Origin: Maribellus maritimus
GTDB taxonomy: Bacteria > Bacteroidota > Bacteroidia > Bacteroidales > Prolixibacteraceae
Length of the DNA stretch: 64,000 nt
NCBI RefSeq assembly: GCF_022267315.1
Contig: NZ_JAIKLE010000002.1
Location: 1-64,000 of the forward strand
Reading direction: 5' to 3'
This document shows, in pieces, positions 60,957 through 64,000 of this stretch (position 1 is its first letter; each line of letters opens with the position of its first letter). Made by a program: the position numbers and the translations under genes. Below the pieces are notes generated by a model, which was not told the origin of the DNA, did no database searches, and worked only from the letters and a program-made list of their open reading frames with translations.

Positions 60957-61505
60957 ATGAAGAAAAATATCGCACTGTTTTTAATTCTGGCAGGAATAAT
61001 CGGATTTGTCTGGTCGCAAAATCAAAAAAAGAAATACTGTATTCTGGAGGAACGAATTTCAAATCACAATCCCGTTATCCGGAAAATAAATGCGCAGACC
61101 GGGAATGAATATTTATTTTCTTTTTGGGGAAATGATGAAGAGACCGGTTTGCAGCAATGGGCTGAAATGCAACTCGAATACAGAATTGAAACGCAGTCAG
61201 GGATGTTGGTTGAAGAAAAGGCAATTTCTGCAAGCGAATCAGAGGAGAAAGGAGGCATTCGCAGGGCAGGCAATGGCGACGATGTGCAGTATACTGCACA
61301 TCGATCCGAAGACATAATCATTAATGCCTCGTTGTCTGAGGGTGACTATTTTGATATCGAGGTGTACGAAAACCTGCCTGAAAAAATCTATTGGTTTCCG
61401 GTTTTGTTTATAGTTGTATTTATAACAGGGCTGATACTTTTTCTAAAAGCGCGAAACACAGCTGCTAACGCCAAAATTAAATCATCGAAAAAGAGAATAA
61501 AATGA
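60957..61505 (+). CDS. Secreted membrane-anchored protein of unknown function
   Basis: A 182-aa protein from the ATG at 60957; the signal (IALFLILAGIIGFVWSQ) is followed by a beta-rich extracytoplasmic domain (about 30-135; NEYLFSFWGNDEETGLQQWA, AHRSEDIIINASLSEGDYFD in part), a C-terminal transmembrane helix (WFPVLFIVVFITGLILFL) and a basic tail (AKIKSSKKRIK). It resembles an emp24/p24-like topology, though that is a pattern only. Its stop overlaps the next start (ATGA), so the genes are translated together. Confidence 0.65.
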   Translation: MKKNIALFLILAGIIGFVWSQNQKKKYCILEERISNHNPVIRKINAQTGNEYLFSFWGNDEETGLQQWAEMQLEYRIETQSGMLVEEKAISASESEEKGGIRRAGNGDDVQYTAHRSEDIIINASLSEGDYFDIEVYENLPEKIYWFPVLFIVVFITGLILFLKARNTAANAKIKSSKKRIK

Positions 61506-64000
61506 CTGCCACTCAAAACCTAAAAAAACTTGTTTTTCTGTTGTTTGCGTTGCTGGCTTTTGAAATGGTAACCGGCCAGGCAAAAAACGTAAATGAGTAT
61601 ATAACACAGCTGAATGACAAGGCAAACCGGGTAAATCAAATGGCGAACGCCAAGCAGGTTATTGAGGCCATGAATTTACTGAATGAAACACGCCGTGATT
61701 TTGATACCTATCTGAATTATTATTTTGAAAATGAAATGCGTGCAGCGAAGGCGGAAAGTTCCGGGTTTAGTCCTCAACTGAATATTCAGTTTAGTTCGGT
61801 ATTAACGGCATCGTATTGGGAAAGCCGTGTAGAGCAGGCGCAGCGTTCAATCAATCTTGCAGAAGAGGCTTTTTCAGAAAGAAACCATCAGCGAACACTG
61901 GATGCGCAAGACCAGGTTTGGTCATATCTGAAAACAGTTTACGGCGTAGGAAAAACAATTAAGGACGTGTATGAAAATGTTCAGACCATGGAACTTTACG
62001 ATGCAGTAAAAAGTGCCAAAGAAGGAATTGACGATTTTATAGAGAATTATACCGAAATTGAAAATGCCCGTTTACAAATTATTAATACTGAATTATACGA
62101 AACGCAGGTTCGGGGGCTAATAAGACGAGGTAAAATAATGGAAGAACGCAGTTGGCAGTTTGCCAGTTTTATGCGTGCCTACGAACAGGATGTTACTGAT
62201 TTTTATTCTCTTGTCCAGCGTTTCAATCAAAAAGTAAATCAAATCCAAAACGAGGTAGTTGTTGATTGGTCAAGCCCCGGATACTCATGGAATAAACAAA
62301 CCTGGTTAAGTAAGATAAATGGCTTTGCACAGGATTTTAAAGCCGGTAACCTGGATTATTCAGCACTAAAACAAAAAATTGAAAGTGTTAATGAGAAGGC
62401 TGAAACAGAAAAAAATAAGGTGTACCAAAATATTCATAATTCAGGTGTAAACGATGCTTTTGAGCGTGGGAACAAACTGGAAAATGAGTTTAATGATTTT
62501 TACAATTTGTCGATTGATATTTTGGATGAATGTTATTTGTTTGCTCAAAACAGACAAGAGGAGCAAAGGGCAAATGAGCCACAGATATCAACTACTAATA
62601 CAGGGAATAGTTCGCCTGCAGATATTTACGGGATTGATAAAAATAAATATTTAAACAGGTTACGTCAAGCCGGAACAGAATTTCAAAATGGAGAAATATC
62701 ACAAACCGAATTTGTTAAAACAAAATGGAGAAATATTTTACATGATTATAATTCCGAATGCCAGCTTTTTGCAGGAGCTTTTAAAACCAGAGAGAAGGCA
62801 GATGACGCTTCTGTAGCATGGCAAAATTTCTCTGATGAGATGTTAAATGTATTACACGGATACATAGACGGGGAGCCAGCACAAATTGTTAAAAGTACGG
62901 GTGATGTTGGAGGTGAACAGCAGTCGGGAAAAAGTTCCGGCGCAGCAAAAGCATCCTCCGTTGATCTTTTCGCCGGGGCAGGTAAAACTTCCAAAACATC
63001 AGAAGGAAATTCGGGAGCGGCTCAAACAACAAGCCCCCGGAAGGCAAATACTACTTCTTCAAACACAGCAGCAAACACTTCAAATATACCCGAAAAAGTA
63101 AGTTCAGCGGTGAATAAAATGCCGGTAACGGGGGCCAGTTCAAAAGCACGAATTCCGGTGTATAAATTGATGGAAAACGACAAGCTTGTTTTTAAACAAA
63201 CCGGGGGTTCATTTTTTAAGTTTTATGTGCGTTGGGTTGGTGTTAGTTTTGGCGAAGTTTTGTTTGAAGAAACCAAACAAATTGTTTATTCAACTGCAGA
63301 ACTTATGGCTAAACGGCCAGAAAAAGCGATGTTTCTCGATTTTCAGGTAAACCAGTATTCCGATGTGCATTGTTACATGGAAGCTTGGGTTTTACCCGGT
63401 GGCGTGCCCATTCCTGCCGACTGGAATATAACAGATAACACCAATTCTTCGACGGCAGCAACCAATTCAAATAATTTTTATGATTTGATAAAAAAGGCCG
63501 ATGAGGCTTTTAACCGGAAATACTGGAATGAAAGTAATGGTGCTCGTGCGAGCTCAAATCCCAAACAGGAATCCCTTGATTTTCTTCGGAAATGTGAACC
63601 GATTATCGCACGCGAAAGCAATTTCAATACCAAATTTACGATGGTTAAAATGCTTTCGGGAAAATATGCTGAGTACGCCAAAAGAGTTTTTGCGTATACA
63701 GCAAAAGCTGACTTTTTACAACTTGGCGGAGGTTTATTGTCAAAATACGGAAGTCAGGTGAATTCGGAAAAGGATTCAAAATTAAAATCGAATGCATATA
63801 AAACAGTTGCTGAAGGCTGGCGCAGTTTAGCACAGGCAGCAACCTGGGGCGAACATCAGTATAATAAAATGTATTGCGACAAAGAATCAAAAAAATATTA
63901 CGATTATGCTTTGCGTGAGGACAGAAATAATACACAGCTTCAGAAAACCGTTGAAAAAATTAATGCGCCTCAAAAATCCATCCCGGCTAAAGTAGCTCAA
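61502..64000 (+). CDS. Large secreted protein of unknown function, 3' end beyond the window
   Basis: An open frame of at least 833 codons starting at the ATG at 61502, in the ATGA overlap with the previous gene, and still open at 64000. The signal reads LKKLVFLLFALLAFEMVTGQ in part. Residues 25-440 are mostly helical, with coiled-coil-like heptads and many Q, N and E residues. Residues about 460-545 are a low-complexity S/T/A/G/K linker. From about 560 a beta domain appears (FKQTGGSFFKFYVRWVGVSF), then further helices. No catalytic motif is recognised. With the two upstream genes it forms a secreted module of unknown role. Confidence 0.7.
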   Translation, partial: MTATQNLKKLVFLLFALLAFEMVTGQAKNVNEYITQLNDKANRVNQMANAKQVIEAMNLLNETRRDFDTYLNYYFENEMRAAKAESSGFSPQLNIQFSSVLTASYWESRVEQAQRSINLAEEAFSERNHQRTLDAQDQVWSYLKTVYGVGKTIKDVYENVQTMELYDAVKSAKEGIDDFIENYTEIENARLQIINTELYETQVRGLIRRGKIMEERSWQFASFMRAYEQDVTDFYSLVQRFNQKVNQIQNEVVVDWSSPGYSWNKQTWLSKINGFAQDFKAGNLDYSALKQKIESVNEKAETEKNKVYQNIHNSGVNDAFERGNKLENEFNDFYNLSIDILDECYLFAQNRQEEQRANEPQISTTNTGNSSPADIYGIDKNKYLNRLRQAGTEFQNGEISQTEFVKTKWRNILHDYNSECQLFAGAFKTREKADDASVAWQNFSDEMLNVLHGYIDGEPAQIVKSTGDVGGEQQSGKSSGAAKASSVDLFAGAGKTSKTSEGNSGAAQTTSPRKANTTSSNTAANTSNIPEKVSSAVNKMPVTGASSKARIPVYKLMENDKLVFKQTGGSFFKFYVRWVGVSFGEVLFEETKQIVYSTAELMAKRPEKAMFLDFQVNQYSDVHCYMEAWVLPGGVPIPADWNITDNTNSSTAATNSNNFYDLIKKADEAFNRKYWNESNGARASSNPKQESLDFLRKCEPIIARESNFNTKFTMVKMLSGKYAEYAKRVFAYTAKADFLQLGGGLLSKYGSQVNSEKDSKLKSNAYKTVAEGWRSLAQAATWGEHQYNKMYCDKESKKYYDYALREDRNNTQLQKTVEKINAPQKSIPAKVAQ

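Overview
The window is a low-GC chromosomal segment of a Bacteroidota bacterium, most like the marine or sediment Marinilabiliales/Prolixibacteraceae group. The evidence is two SusC/SusD pairs, each under its own ECF sigma and FecR anti-sigma gene, abundant Bacteroidota-type families (DUF1080, DUF5916, DUF5060, GH140), lipoprotein signals, TAnnTTTG-like promoter boxes and an almost complete absence of Shine-Dalgarno sites. No rRNA, tRNA, CRISPR array, phage or insertion sequence was recognised.

Layout. 1-8.3 kb: housekeeping and stress-type small genes (SRPBCC/AHSA1, VOC, a GlxA-type AraC regulator, YdeI-like, DUF1801, a nucleotidyltransferase, a P-loop kinase) and a phosphoglycerate dehydrogenase. 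8.4-16.6 kb (minus): a minimal polysaccharide utilisation locus (PUL1: sigma, FecR, SusC, SusD, DUF1080). 16.8-21.8 kb (minus): a compact four-gene operon of glycyl radical activase, YbiW-like glycyl radical enzyme, ROK sugar kinase and DeoR repressor. 21.9-35 kb (minus): PUL2 (sigma, FecR, SusC, SusD, GH140, a frameshifted six-hairpin glycosidase, an unrecognised 580-aa secreted protein, GH88/105). 35.2-37.6 kb: a DUF5916 outer-membrane protein. 38.2-47.6 kb (plus): seven co-directional secreted carbohydrate genes (GH5, CE15 glucuronoyl esterase, clan-A-like hydrolase, DUF1080, DUF5060 hydrolase, PQQ/heme dehydrogenase, five-bladed propeller). 47.6-59.9 kb (mostly minus): GT39, GNAT, serine hydrolases, small lipoproteins, a TolB-N/TPR/AraC regulator, an alginate-lyase-family enzyme and a secreted Nif3 protein. 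60-64 kb (plus): an uncharacterised secreted three-gene operon that runs off the window; its last gene is open for at least 833 codons.

The most interesting system is the 16.8-21.8 kb operon. The glycyl radical enzyme matches my recollection of E. coli YbiW, which opens 1,5-anhydroglucitol-6-phosphate. E. coli phosphorylates the anhydrosugar by PTS; here a ROK kinase is encoded instead, and it has lost the conserved glutamate that in ROK kinases contacts the sugar near C1, where a 1,5-anhydrosugar has no hydroxyl. An 18-bp inverted repeat sits just upstream. I propose a PTS-free anhydroglycolysis operon with a dedicated kinase and repressor; this is an inference.

A second discovery is a matched pair of plus-strand intrinsic terminators in the FecR-SusC gaps of both PULs. 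They are antisense to the susC leaders, and their G-U wobble pairs are only compatible with plus-strand RNA. They suggest cis-antisense sRNAs of the Bacteroides DonS type.
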